Source: Roseococcus pinisoli
GTDB lineage: Bacteria; Pseudomonadota; Alphaproteobacteria; Acetobacterales; Acetobacteraceae
Assembly (NCBI RefSeq): GCF_018413645.1
Contig: NZ_JAHCDA010000002.1
Span: 744,001 to 808,000, forward strand
DNA: 64,000 bases
Direction of reading: 5' to 3'
The notes under the pieces were generated by a model. The model worked only from the letters and a program-made list of their open reading frames with translations, made no database searches and had not been told where the DNA came from. The position numbers were made by a program, and so were the translations under genes. Of this stretch, positions 44,308-53,334 are shown in pieces. Position 1 is the stretch's first letter. Every line of letters starts with the position of its first letter.

Positions 44308-45321
44308 TCAAGCCTCGGTGGTCGCGCGGCGAAGACGGGTTAGAACATCCCGTGCACGGCCGCTGTCAATGCTGTCTGAAGCCAACGCGGCACCCTCCTT
44401 CAGCGTTGCAACGCGCCCGGCAACGAGCAGCGCGGCAGCCGAATTGAGCAGAACCATGTCACGATAGCCGCCTTTCTGTCCCTCCAGGAGGGCCACGAGC
44501 GCGGTCGCATTCTCGGCGGGCTCGCCGCCGCGGATGGCCTCAATGGGATGGACCGGCAGGCCGGCATCCTCGGGCGTCACCGTGAAGCGCCGCAGGCGGC
44601 CCTCGTAGATCTCGACGACCTCGGTCGGGCCGGAGATCGCCATCTCGTCCATGCCCTGGCCATGGACCACCCAGGCACGCTCCGTGCCGAGGCGGCCGAG
44701 GGCCTCGGCCATCGGATGCAGCCATTCGGCGGAATAGGCGCCCGTCATCTGGCGCTTCACGCTGCCCGGATTGGCCAGCGGCCCCAGCAGGTTGAAGATC
44801 GTGCGCGTCCCGAGCTCGACCCGGGCGCCGCCGGCGTGGCGCAGCGCCGAGTGATGCCGGGTGGCCAGCAGGAACACCATTCCCGCCTCGCGCATCACCT
44901 GCGGCAGGCGCTCCAGCGGCACGTCGAGATTGACGCCGAGCGCAGCCAGTGCATCGGCCGCCCCGGACTTGGAGGACAGCGCCCGGTTGCCGTGCTTGGC
45001 GACCGGCACGCCCGCTCCGGCCACCACCATCGCGGTGGTGGTCGAAATATTGAGGCTGCCTGAGGAATCGCCGCCCGTGCCCACGATGTCGATCGCGTCG
45101 GCAGGCACCGAGACGGGCGTCATCCGCGCGCGCATGGCACGCACCGCGCCGGTCATCTCGGCCACGGTCTCACCGCGCACGCGCATCGCCATGAGCAGGC
45201 CGGCGATCTGCGCCGGGGTGGCTTCGCCCGCCATGATGATGCCGAATGCCGTTTCGGCCTCGCTTTCCGCGAGCCTTTCGCCGGCAGCGAGGCGGGCAAG
45301 GATGGGTTTCAGGCCATTCAT
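44308..45321 (-). CDS. trpD: anthranilate phosphoribosyltransferase TrpD
   Basis: The 337-residue enzyme transfers phosphoribose to anthranilate. It has IDIVGTGGDSSGSLNISTTTA (PRPP loop), KHGNRALSSKSGAADALAALG and GPLANPG, all standard. trpG, which usually stands directly upstream in this order, is absent: the 260 bases upstream contain no gene and the next gene points away. trpG must lie elsewhere or be fused to trpE. Confidence 0.97.
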   Translation of the reverse strand: MNGLKPILARLAAGERLAESEAETAFGIIMAGEATPAQIAGLLMAMRVRGETVAEMTGAVRAMRARMTPVSVPADAIDIVGTGGDSSGSLNISTTTAMVVAGAGVPVAKHGNRALSSKSGAADALAALGVNLDVPLERLPQVMREAGMVFLLATRHHSALRHAGGARVELGTRTIFNLLGPLANPGSVKRQMTGAYSAEWLHPMAEALGRLGTERAWVVHGQGMDEMAISGPTEVVEIYEGRLRRFTVTPEDAGLPVHPIEAIRGGEPAENATALVALLEGQKGGYRDMVLLNSAAALLVAGRVATLKEGAALASDSIDSGRARDVLTRLRRATTEA

Positions 45322-45583
45322 GCCCCGTTCGTAAGGCCTTGTGGCGCCGCCCGCCAGTATCGCCGCCCGGCCCCGGCGCCGGCCTGACCCGCTTGTGGGA
45401 CAGGACGGTCATGCGCGATGGGAGGATTTCCCGCTATTCCCTTCTCATCTCGAATGAATGTCCCCTGCGGCAGCGATCCCCCGGTCGTGCCTCCCCGTCA
45501 CGGATCCCCCCATGGCCGAAACCGCCTCCCCCCCGATCTCATGTCCGATTCCAGCGCAGGGCGAAGTGTTGTAGAGTCGGCAG

Positions 45584-46453
45584 GTGCGCATACGCCTTCC
45601 CCTCCTTCTCGCCACCGGTCTGGCCCTGGCCGCCGCCGCAGGGAGTGTCGCCTGGCAGGCCCGCGAGGACGCGGAGCTGCCCGACACCATCGTCGTCGCC
45701 CAGGTGCCCGAGGCAACGGCCGAGCCCACGCCGGAAACCCTGCCGCTTCCGCCTGAGATTCCGCGCATCGCCGACGGCCCCGATTACGACCGATGCCTCA
45801 CCTTGCTCCGCAACGACCCTCACGAGGCCATGCGCTTCGCCGAGGCCTGGGATGCGACCGGCGGCGGCGACGGATCCCGCCATTGCATCGCCCTCGCCAT
45901 GATCGGGCTCGGCGAGGCCGAGCGCGCGGCCGAGCGCCTGGAGCGCCTGGGCAACGGCTCGCGCGCCGGCGGTATCGCGCGCGCGCAGGTCTTCAGCCAG
46001 GCGGCACAGGCCTGGATGATCGCGGGCGACGCCAACCGCGCCTACGGTGCCGTCACCATCGCGCTTACCTTGGCGCCGAACGACACCGAGATGCTGGTGG
46101 ACCGCTCCGTCATTCTCGCCGCGCTGCGCCGCTTCAGCGAGGCGCTCGAGGATCTGGACGCCGCCCTGGCCCTCGAACCGGAACGGGCCGAGGCCTGGGT
46201 GCTGCGCGCGGCCGCGCTACGGCGGCTCGACCGCGTCGACCAGGCTTTCGAGGCCGTGGAGCGCGCGCTGACCCTGGCCCCGGACAATGCCGAAGGCCTG
46301 CTCGAGCGCGGCATCCTGCGCCAGCTGCGCGGCGATATCGCTGCCGCACAGGTCGACTGGCGCCGCGCGATCTCCGTGGCCCCCGACAGCATGGCCGCCG
46401 ACCTCGCCCAGCAGAATCTGGAGCTGAGCGAGATGGGCCCGGCCCGCCGTTGA
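45584..46453 (+). CDS. exported TPR-repeat protein
   Basis: The 289-residue product starts at GTG with a signal peptide or anchor (LPLLLATGLALAAAAGSVAW). A Pro/Glu-rich linker follows, then about four tetratricopeptide repeats between residues 110 and 280 (for example ALEDLDAALALEPERAEAWV and AFEAVERALTLAPDNAEGLL). Such proteins mediate protein contacts in the envelope. It diverges from trpD and may be co-transcribed with the aminopeptidase gene about 40 bases downstream. No specific function can be assigned. Confidence 0.8.
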   Translation: MRIRLPLLLATGLALAAAAGSVAWQAREDAELPDTIVVAQVPEATAEPTPETLPLPPEIPRIADGPDYDRCLTLLRNDPHEAMRFAEAWDATGGGDGSRHCIALAMIGLGEAERAAERLERLGNGSRAGGIARAQVFSQAAQAWMIAGDANRAYGAVTIALTLAPNDTEMLVDRSVILAALRRFSEALEDLDAALALEPERAEAWVLRAAALRRLDRVDQAFEAVERALTLAPDNAEGLLERGILRQLRGDIAAAQVDWRRAISVAPDSMAADLAQQNLELSEMGPARR

Positions 46454-46491
46454 TGACCCATCGTTGATACACCGGCATTGAGGAGACGGCC

Positions 46492-48033
46492 GTGCAGCTG
46501 AACTGGGCGGCGGCCGAAGCCGCGGCAAAGGAAGCCGCCAACGCCTGGACCGCGGAGGGCCCGAACCACCCGGGCGGCGTGATCCTGGCCTTCGACCGTG
46601 AGGGAATCCGCTTCTCCGCGGCCGCCGGTATGGCCAGCCTGCCGCAGGGCTTGGCCCTTACCCCGGCGACGCGGCTGCGCTTCGCCTCGCTCACCAAGCA
46701 CTTCTTCTGCGCCTTCGCCCTGCACCATGGGCTGGACCCCGCGGAACCGCTGGGCGCCCTGCTGCCGGACCTCCCGCCCGAGCTCGCCGCCGTGCCGGCG
46801 GGGCGCGCACTGGGCATGGCCGGCGGCATCCCGGACCTGATGCCGAGCTTCGTGCTCTGCGGAACGCCCGCCACCGCCTTGCTGGACGATGCCGCGCTGG
46901 ACGCCTTCACCCGCGACCTGCCGGGCCTCGACAATCCGCCGGGCACCGAGATCTCCTACAGCAACACCGGCTACCGCCTCGTCGAGCAGGGCCTGGCCCA
47001 CCGTGGCGCGGTCTTCCGCGAATGGGCGGAAGGCCCGCTGAACGCGGCGCTGGGCACGGGCTTCCGCTATCCGAAGGGATGGGATCGCCCCCTGCCTGCC
47101 CTGGCCGACGGTTACTGGCGGGCGACGCCGCAGGAAGGGTGGCGCATCGGCGATTACGGGATGGCCCTCTCGGCCTCGGGCGCGCTGACCGGCAGCGCCA
47201 CCGACCTCGCGGCCTGGCTGCGCGCCCTGCTGCGGGGCGACGGGCCGGCCGGCGACGTGCTGCCCCGGCTCGCGACGCCGGGCATGTTGGAAGGTGGGCG
47301 GGTCGCCGGCTACGGGCTCGGCCTCGCGCTCATGGCCATGGGCGGGCGGCGCTGGATCAGCCATGGCGGCCACCTGCCAGGCTGCAAGAACCACTTCCTG
47401 CTGGATGCCGAGGCCGGCGTGGGCGTCCTGCTCCTCTCCAACCGGGACGACACCGATCCGCTACTTCCGGCACTACGCGTGATGGCGGCCCTGCATGGCC
47501 TGGAACTTCCGGCGCCCGCCCCCGCGCTCCTGCCCGAGGGCTTCTTCGTCGAGGAGGAAGGTCCCGCCTGGATCGAGCATCGCGCCGGGCAGCTCACCTT
47601 CCTGGGCGCCACCGAACGGCTCTTTGCCGGGGCGGATGGGCGGACCGCGATGTCCCTGTCCCCCTACCTGCCCATCGCGCTGAGCGTGGAGGCAGGCGGC
47701 ATCGCGGGCACCATCGGCCATGTCGCCCGGCGCTTCCGCCCGGTCGCGGCGGCGGCTTTTTCGCCCTCGGCCTTCCTGGGCCACTGGCGTTCGGCGCGTC
47801 CCTGGCTGGAGCTGCGGATCGAGTCGGATGCCGAGGGTCGGGCCGTGGCGGTCATGGGCAACGGACCGTTGCGCCGCCGCGAGGCGCTTACCCTCCTGGA
47901 CGAGCGGCGGGCCCTGATGCCGGTCGGCGCGGCGCCCTGGCCGGGCCGCGCATGCCTCTGGCTGGAAGCGCCGGACCGGTTGCGCCTCTGCACCAACCGC
48001 AGCCGCGTGATCCGGCTGGACCGCGCGGGCTGA
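46492..48033 (+). CDS. D-aminopeptidase-like serine hydrolase (DAP family)
   Basis: The 513-residue product carries the penicilloyl-serine motifs SLTK (Ser66, Lys69), YSN (Tyr156, Asn158) and HGG (His291). Spacing and total length are close to the D-aminopeptidase of Ochrobactrum (about 520 residues, nucleophile Ser62). After the catalytic domain come two beta-rich domains, as in that enzyme. It should remove D-amino acids from the N-terminus of short peptides or amides. No signal peptide is visible, so it is cytoplasmic. The start is GTG. Confidence 0.82.
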   Translation: MQLNWAAAEAAAKEAANAWTAEGPNHPGGVILAFDREGIRFSAAAGMASLPQGLALTPATRLRFASLTKHFFCAFALHHGLDPAEPLGALLPDLPPELAAVPAGRALGMAGGIPDLMPSFVLCGTPATALLDDAALDAFTRDLPGLDNPPGTEISYSNTGYRLVEQGLAHRGAVFREWAEGPLNAALGTGFRYPKGWDRPLPALADGYWRATPQEGWRIGDYGMALSASGALTGSATDLAAWLRALLRGDGPAGDVLPRLATPGMLEGGRVAGYGLGLALMAMGGRRWISHGGHLPGCKNHFLLDAEAGVGVLLLSNRDDTDPLLPALRVMAALHGLELPAPAPALLPEGFFVEEEGPAWIEHRAGQLTFLGATERLFAGADGRTAMSLSPYLPIALSVEAGGIAGTIGHVARRFRPVAAAAFSPSAFLGHWRSARPWLELRIESDAEGRAVAVMGNGPLRRREALTLLDERRALMPVGAAPWPGRACLWLEAPDRLRLCTNRSRVIRLDRAG

Positions 48034-48041
48034 TCCGCCAG

Positions 48042-49640
48042 CTACTGCTTGCGGATATTCCAGAAGACCATCACCGGCGCGGCCAGCATGCCCTGCACAT
48101 TGGCGCGCCGGGCATAGGGAACGTCCACCTGGCCCAGGACCCGATAGGGCTGGACCTCGGCCAGGCGCCGCTGCAGCGCCTCGGCCAGGCGGGTGCGCTC
48201 GGCGCCCTCCGGCGCATCGAGGAAGGCCGCGCGCAGCCGCTCGGCCTCCTCGTCGCAGGGCCAGCCGGACCAGTTCCGGCCCTCACAGGACATGTCGGTG
48301 CCGATATTGGTCAGCGGGTGCTGCATCGTGGCGCCCGAGGCATTGGTGACGAAGAGGTTCCAGCCGCCCTGGCTTGGCGGATCCCGGCGCGGCTGGCGGG
48401 TGATGACCGTGCCCCAGTCATTGACCTGCAGATCGACGTTCATGCCGATCTGGCGAAGGTTGCTCGCCACCACCTCGGCCATGCGGCCGATGGGCGGGAT
48501 GTCGGTGCTGGTGATGAAGACCATCCGTTCGCCGTTGTAGCCCGACTCGCGCAGCAGTTGCCGCGCGCGCTCCAGGTTCGGGCGGGCATAGCCCTCGGCC
48601 CCGGCCTCCGAGCCATAGGCGGTGCCGCAGACGAAATAGGCGTCGCAGCGCCGCCACCAGCGCTCGTCGCCCCAACCGCCGGCCATTACCTCGGCCTGGT
48701 CGGTGGCATAAGCCAGGGCCAGGCGCGCGCGCGGATCGTTGAAGGGCGGGAAGAGCGAGTTGGGCCGCAGCATGCTCTGCGTGCCGAGCGTGTTCAGGCG
48801 ATCGACCTGGATCTCCCGCCGGCGGGTCAGGACGGGCAGCAGGTCCAGCGCGGGCTGCTCCCAGATGTCGATCTCGCCGGTCTGCAACGCCGCGGCAGCC
48901 GAGGCGGCATCGGGCATGATCAGCCATTCGACGCGGTCCACATTCACGACGCGGCCGCCGGCCAGGCCGTCGGCGGGCTCGGCGCGCGGCACGTAGTCGG
49001 GGTTGCGGTCGTAGACCACGCGCTGGCCGGAGAGCCAGCGCTCCCGGTTGAAGCGGAAAGGCCCGGAACCGACGGTCGTGCTGATCTGGCGCGAGGGGTC
49101 GGTCTGCGCGTCCTGCTCGCGCATGATGGCCGGGATCTGCCCCACGGCCGAGCCGAGCGCATAGGTGACGAAGGCATGCGGGCGGGAGAGCCGCATCTCG
49201 AAGGTCCGGTCGTCGACCGCCTCCATGGCGGCGACGCGGGCACCGAGATGGCTGCCCACGACGTCCCGCGCCATCCAGCGCCGCAGGCTCGCGATCACGT
49301 CCCGCGTGGTGACGGCCTGACCGTCATGGAAGCGCAGCCCCTCGCGCAGGGTGAAGCGCCAGACGAGGCCGTCGGGGCTGACGCTATGCTCGCCGACCAT
49401 CTGCGGCTGGGCACGCAGCTGGCTGTCCCAGGCGAAGAGCGATTCGTAGATCATCAGCCCGTGCATGCGGGTGATGACCACGGAGACGGAAACGGGATCC
49501 AGGGTGCGCAGGTCCGCATGCGGGACGACGCGCAGGACGCGGTTGGGCGGCGGGTCGCCACCCTGGGCGAGCGCGGTCCCCGCAAGGACCGGCAGGATCA
49601 GCAGTGCCGCCGCCGCGCGGCGCAAATGTCCCAGAGCCAT
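48042..49640 (-). CDS. ABC-type solute-binding protein family 5, orphan (second copy)
   Basis: From ATG 49640 the protein is 532 residues with a signal peptide (MALGHLRRAAAALLILPVLAGTALA). The SBP_bac_5 segments FTLREGLRFHDGQAVTTRDV, TVGSGPFRFNRERW and FPPFNDPRARLALAYATD are clear. It shares many stretches with the protein at 39439-41028, including the last residues. No transporter genes accompany it. Its stop faces that of the D-aminopeptidase gene eight bases away; both may serve D-peptide uptake and use, but this is speculative. Confidence 0.92.
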   Translation of the reverse strand: MALGHLRRAAAALLILPVLAGTALAQGGDPPPNRVLRVVPHADLRTLDPVSVSVVITRMHGLMIYESLFAWDSQLRAQPQMVGEHSVSPDGLVWRFTLREGLRFHDGQAVTTRDVIASLRRWMARDVVGSHLGARVAAMEAVDDRTFEMRLSRPHAFVTYALGSAVGQIPAIMREQDAQTDPSRQISTTVGSGPFRFNRERWLSGQRVVYDRNPDYVPRAEPADGLAGGRVVNVDRVEWLIMPDAASAAAALQTGEIDIWEQPALDLLPVLTRRREIQVDRLNTLGTQSMLRPNSLFPPFNDPRARLALAYATDQAEVMAGGWGDERWWRRCDAYFVCGTAYGSEAGAEGYARPNLERARQLLRESGYNGERMVFITSTDIPPIGRMAEVVASNLRQIGMNVDLQVNDWGTVITRQPRRDPPSQGGWNLFVTNASGATMQHPLTNIGTDMSCEGRNWSGWPCDEEAERLRAAFLDAPEGAERTRLAEALQRRLAEVQPYRVLGQVDVPYARRANVQGMLAAPVMVFWNIRKQ

Positions 49641-49755
49641 GCCGTCCGTCCTCCCCATTCCTGAGGAGGCAGCAAACACGCCCGCCTTCCCGGCGGCAAG
49701 CCGGCCAGAGGCCCGCCCACGCCGACGGAAGGCGGACTTCTGCCCGGGGATTACG

Positions 49756-50712
49756 CTAGTCGCGCCAGGGGTGCTCGTTCCACATGCGCTGGAAACGCTC
49801 GCGCATCGCCTGCAGCTCCGCCTTGAACTGCTCCGGGTCGAGATAGCGCAACGGCAGCTGCTGCTGGGTCGCGGAGGCCACGAATTCCGGATCGGCCATC
49901 ACCGCCTTCACCGCCTCGGCATAGCGATGGAGAATGTTCTCCGGCGTGCCGGCCGGCGCGGCAATGCCACGCAGCGAGCCGTCCACCACGTCGATGCCCT
50001 GCTCCCTGAAGGTCGGCACGTCGGTGGCATTGGCCCAGCGCGTCGCGGCCATCTGGCCGAGCGCGCGCAGCATTCCGTTGCGGAAGTCGGCGATGCCCTC
50101 GCCCATGTTCATGGCGGCGAGGTCCACGGTCCGGCCGAGGATGGCGTTGCGCACCTGCGCCGCGCCATTGAAGGGCACGTGCAGCAGCCGGGTGCCGGTG
50201 GCGCGCTCGAAGGCCAGGGTCGCGAGATGGTCGTCGGAGCCGACGCCGGTCGTGCCGTAGCTGATCGTGCCCGGTGCCGCCTTGGCCGCCGCGGCCAGCG
50301 CCGCGAGGTCGCGCCAGGGGCTGTCCGGCCGCACCCAGAATCCGCCCGGATCGTCCACCACATTCGCGATGGGCGCGAAGTCCTCGAGCTTGTAGCGGGC
50401 CTGGCGCTCGATCGGGATGGTGACGAGGTTGGGCGTGTTGACGAAGCCGATGGTGAGGCCGTCGGGACGCGAGCGCGCCAGCTGTGCCCAGCCGATCTCG
50501 CCGCCCGCGCCCGCGCGATTGTCGACCACGACGGTCTGGCCGAGGCTGCGCTCCATGAAGCGCGCCAGCGTCCGCGCGGCGATGTCGGTGCCGCCGCCCG
50601 GCGCGAAGGCGACGATCATGGTGACGGGGCGATCAGGGGTCCAGCTCTGGGCGGAGACACGGGTCGCGGCGAGAAGCGCCGGCGCAGCCAGGAGAAGGCG
50701 GCGTGTGTTCAT
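49756..50712 (-). CDS. Bug-family (TctC) periplasmic binding protein, copy 2
   Basis: This 318-residue orphan receptor is a close relative of the one at 22430-23398. Long segments agree almost letter for letter, among them TMIVAFAPGGGTDIAARTL, ERQARYKLEDFAPIANVV and VVDGSLRGIAAPAGTPE. The signal peptide is MNTRRLLLAAPALLAATRVSA. The pair arose by a fairly recent duplication or by selection for the same ligand. No tctA or tctB is present here either. Confidence 0.93.
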   Translation of the reverse strand: MNTRRLLLAAPALLAATRVSAQSWTPDRPVTMIVAFAPGGGTDIAARTLARFMERSLGQTVVVDNRAGAGGEIGWAQLARSRPDGLTIGFVNTPNLVTIPIERQARYKLEDFAPIANVVDDPGGFWVRPDSPWRDLAALAAAAKAAPGTISYGTTGVGSDDHLATLAFERATGTRLLHVPFNGAAQVRNAILGRTVDLAAMNMGEGIADFRNGMLRALGQMAATRWANATDVPTFREQGIDVVDGSLRGIAAPAGTPENILHRYAEAVKAVMADPEFVASATQQQLPLRYLDPEQFKAELQAMRERFQRMWNEHPWRD

Positions 50713-50814
50713 GGAAACTCCAGCTTCGGCAGATGGGAAGACAGTCTGGCGGGGTGATACGCCGCCCTTGGCGACGTGAACATGGCGCCTTCCCGAAGGG
50801 CCTCGCCCTGCCCC

Positions 50815-51348
50815 TTAGGCCAGGTGCTCTCGCAGCCGCGGCATCAGTTCCACGAGATTGCAGGGCCGAAAACGCGCATCCAGCTGATGGACCAGGATGT
50901 CGTCCCAGGCATCCTTGCAGGCCCCGGTGCTGCCCGGCAGCGCGAAGAGATAGGTACCGGCCGAGACGCCGCCGATGGCGCGCGACTGGATCGTGGAGGT
51001 GCCGATCTTCTGGTAGCTCAGCATGCGGAAGAGCTCGCCGAAGCCGGTGATCTCCTTCTCCAGCACGCGGTCGAAGGCCTCGGGCGTCACGTCGCGGCCG
51101 GTGATGCCGGTGCCGCCCGTGGTGATCACGCAATCCACCTCGGGGTCGGCGATCCAGGTGAGGAGCTTCGCCTCGATGGTATCGGCCTCGTCCCGGCAGA
51201 TCTGGCGCGCGACGCAGCGATGGCCCGCGGCCTCGATACGGGCCTGCAGGGTCTCTCCCGACCGGTCGGAAGCGAGGTCCCGCGTGTCGCTCACCGTCAG
51301 CACGGCGATGTTGACGGGGACGAAGGCGCGTTCGGGGTCCAGGGGCAT
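50815..51348 (-). CDS. moaB: molybdenum cofactor biosynthesis protein MoaB
   Basis: The 177-residue protein has the MoCF_biosynth fold: VLTVSDTRDLASDRSGE, CVITTGGTGITGRDVTPEAF and ALPGSTGACKDAWDDIL. MoaB/Mog-type proteins adenylylate molybdopterin before MoeA inserts the metal. It lies about 8 kb from moaC-moeA on the same strand, separated by unrelated genes, so it has its own promoter. The lytic transglycosylase gene upstream ends about 60 bases before it. Confidence 0.94.
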   Translation of the reverse strand: MPLDPERAFVPVNIAVLTVSDTRDLASDRSGETLQARIEAAGHRCVARQICRDEADTIEAKLLTWIADPEVDCVITTGGTGITGRDVTPEAFDRVLEKEITGFGELFRMLSYQKIGTSTIQSRAIGGVSAGTYLFALPGSTGACKDAWDDILVHQLDARFRPCNLVELMPRLREHLA

Positions 51349-51410
51349 GGCGATCTCTGCGGGCCCGGTGCCGCCAGGAGCCGCTGCGGCACCTGGCGAC
51401 CGGACCTGTC

Positions 51411-53207
51411 TTAGTTGGAGCGCGAGGGCCGCCGGCGCAACATCGCCACGACCTCTTCCGTGTTGGAAAGGGTCGGAAAATTGCCGCCCGCGATCTGGTC
51501 CAGCGTGGGCGTCGGCAGGCCGAGGCGGTTCGCGTAGATCCAGCTGAAGGTCAGTACCCGGCTGACGAAGCCGCGCGTCTCATTGATGGGGATGCTCTCG
51601 ATGAAGAGCAGCGGGTCCGACCGATGGCGGGTCGCGGGCAGCCAGCGCGTGAGATTGCCCGGGCCGGCATTATAGGCCGCAAGGACGCGAACCAGGTCGC
51701 CCTGCACCGCCTCGTGCCGCACCAGATAATGAATGTAGCGCTGGCCGAGCTCCAGGCTGAAGCCGGGATCGTGGAGCCGCGTCACGCCTTCTCCCCGCAG
51801 CGAGGGGTCGTTCGCGAGATAGCTCGCCGTCGCCGGCATGATCTGCAGGATACCGCGGGCACCCGCGCGGCTGACCGCGCTGGGGTCGAAGCGGCTCTCC
51901 TGGAGGGCCAGCGCGTAGAGCAGCGAGGGATCGATCCGGAAGCCGCCATTGGGCAGCAGCGTCGGCAGGGGGAAGCGCGCGACGTCCCGGACGCGCCCGT
52001 CATCGCCCTGCGCCTGGCTCGCGATCTGGGTGGAGAGGCTGTTCAGCCCCGCCTGCTGCGCCACGCTGAGAATGCCCTGCACGACCGGCGTGTTGTTCCG
52101 CGTGCGCTGGTTGAGCAGCCGAAGCTCGGCCTCGGCGCGGTTCTTCTGGCCGATCTGGAGCAGGGCGAGCGCCCGCCAGCCGCCGGCCGTCTCGGCCACC
52201 TGCTGGGCATGCGCCTCGTTGGCGATGTCGAGTTCCCAGACAAGGCCGGGCGGCAGGCCCAGGCTGCGGCGGGCGATCATCCCGTAGAAGGTGCGTGGCT
52301 CCTGCGCGGCCTGGAGCATCCAGGGCACGTAGAGGTTGGGGCGCCGGGCACGCACGGCCGAGCGCGCGGTCCAGAAAGCGGCGGCAGCCCGCTGGGTCGC
52401 GGGCGCCTTGCTGTTGCGCGCCGCCCGCTCGAAGGCCGCCTGCGCGACGTCGAACTGCTCGGTGCCCCAGGCGGCAAGGCCCGCCTGGTAGGCCGCGTCC
52501 GGATTTTGTGGCGCATGGCGCAGGGCTTCCTGCGCGACCCGCAGGGCGTCCGCGTCGCGCCCGAGGCGGAACAGCGTCGCGGACATATCGGCCTTGAGCT
52601 GGCCGAGATAGGCGGGCGTCAGGTCACGCCGGGCCTGGATCAGGGCCAGGGCGGCGTCGAGGTTGCCGTCGTTGAGCCGCTGGTTGATCGAGCGCTCGAG
52701 CGCCGTGTTGCGGGTGATGCGAGGCGCGGCGGGCGCGCGGTCCTCGGGGCCGAGATCGGAAGGGACCTCCGGCTGGCTCGGCGGCGGCGGCGCCGCGGCG
52801 CCCCGCGGCAGGCGGCCGACCAGCGTCTCGTGGATCAGCGGGGCGTCCGGAAGATCGGAGAAGTCGGCGAGCCAGGCCTGGAGCTCGGCGACGGAGGACT
52901 CACCGCGCAGGTAGCGGTCGGCGAGCAGGTGGCCCATGAGGCGCCGGTCGTCGAGACGCTCGGTCTCGCGCGCCGCGGTGGCCATGTCGCCGCGCGCCTG
53001 CGCCTCGAAGGCGCGGCGGAGATGGGCGGCATCCGCAACCGAGAGGGGCTGCGTCCATCCAGGTGATGGTGTTCGGACCCGCGCCTGTGAAGGAGCGGGC
53101 TGGTCGGAGGCCCGTTGAGCGGTGGCCGGAGCGAGCCCGGCGCCGATAAGGAAAAACCCCAAAATCAGGCGGGGGCAAATTCGGGCCACGGGGCTTTTCG
53201 CTCGCAT
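51411..53207 (-). CDS. soluble lytic murein transglycosylase (Slt family)
   Basis: The 598-residue exported protein has a signal peptide ending near ATAQ, a Pro-rich linker, a long alpha-solenoid of TPR-like helices (about 180-440) and a C-terminal lysozyme-like domain. The catalytic glutamate is in YALALQESRFDPSAVS, followed by ARGILQIMPATA and LAAYNAGPGNLTRW. It cleaves peptidoglycan between MurNAc and GlcNAc, forming anhydromuropeptides in the periplasm. Architecture and length match Slt70-type enzymes. Confidence 0.93.
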   Translation of the reverse strand: MRAKSPVARICPRLILGFFLIGAGLAPATAQRASDQPAPSQARVRTPSPGWTQPLSVADAAHLRRAFEAQARGDMATAARETERLDDRRLMGHLLADRYLRGESSVAELQAWLADFSDLPDAPLIHETLVGRLPRGAAAPPPPSQPEVPSDLGPEDRAPAAPRITRNTALERSINQRLNDGNLDAALALIQARRDLTPAYLGQLKADMSATLFRLGRDADALRVAQEALRHAPQNPDAAYQAGLAAWGTEQFDVAQAAFERAARNSKAPATQRAAAAFWTARSAVRARRPNLYVPWMLQAAQEPRTFYGMIARRSLGLPPGLVWELDIANEAHAQQVAETAGGWRALALLQIGQKNRAEAELRLLNQRTRNNTPVVQGILSVAQQAGLNSLSTQIASQAQGDDGRVRDVARFPLPTLLPNGGFRIDPSLLYALALQESRFDPSAVSRAGARGILQIMPATASYLANDPSLRGEGVTRLHDPGFSLELGQRYIHYLVRHEAVQGDLVRVLAAYNAGPGNLTRWLPATRHRSDPLLFIESIPINETRGFVSRVLTFSWIYANRLGLPTPTLDQIAGGNFPTLSNTEEVVAMLRRRPSRSN

Positions 53208-53334
53208 GACGGGCCACCGGTTAGCCAGTCCCGCTCAAGCTGGCAAGCGATGATGTTCGAGGTGTTCCAAAACCCGACCAGACGACGGCCCCCGGGAGGG
53301 CAGTCAATCCCCCCCCTCGCAAGGCTGCCTTATT

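Noticed and set aside
47022-49664. Very long open frame (880 codons) on the + strand through the aminopeptidase and antisense to the solute-binding protein
   Set aside because: Composition is Arg/Ala/Gly/His-rich without family motifs, and the other frames encode complete well-recognised proteins. Long spurious frames are expected in DNA this rich in GC.
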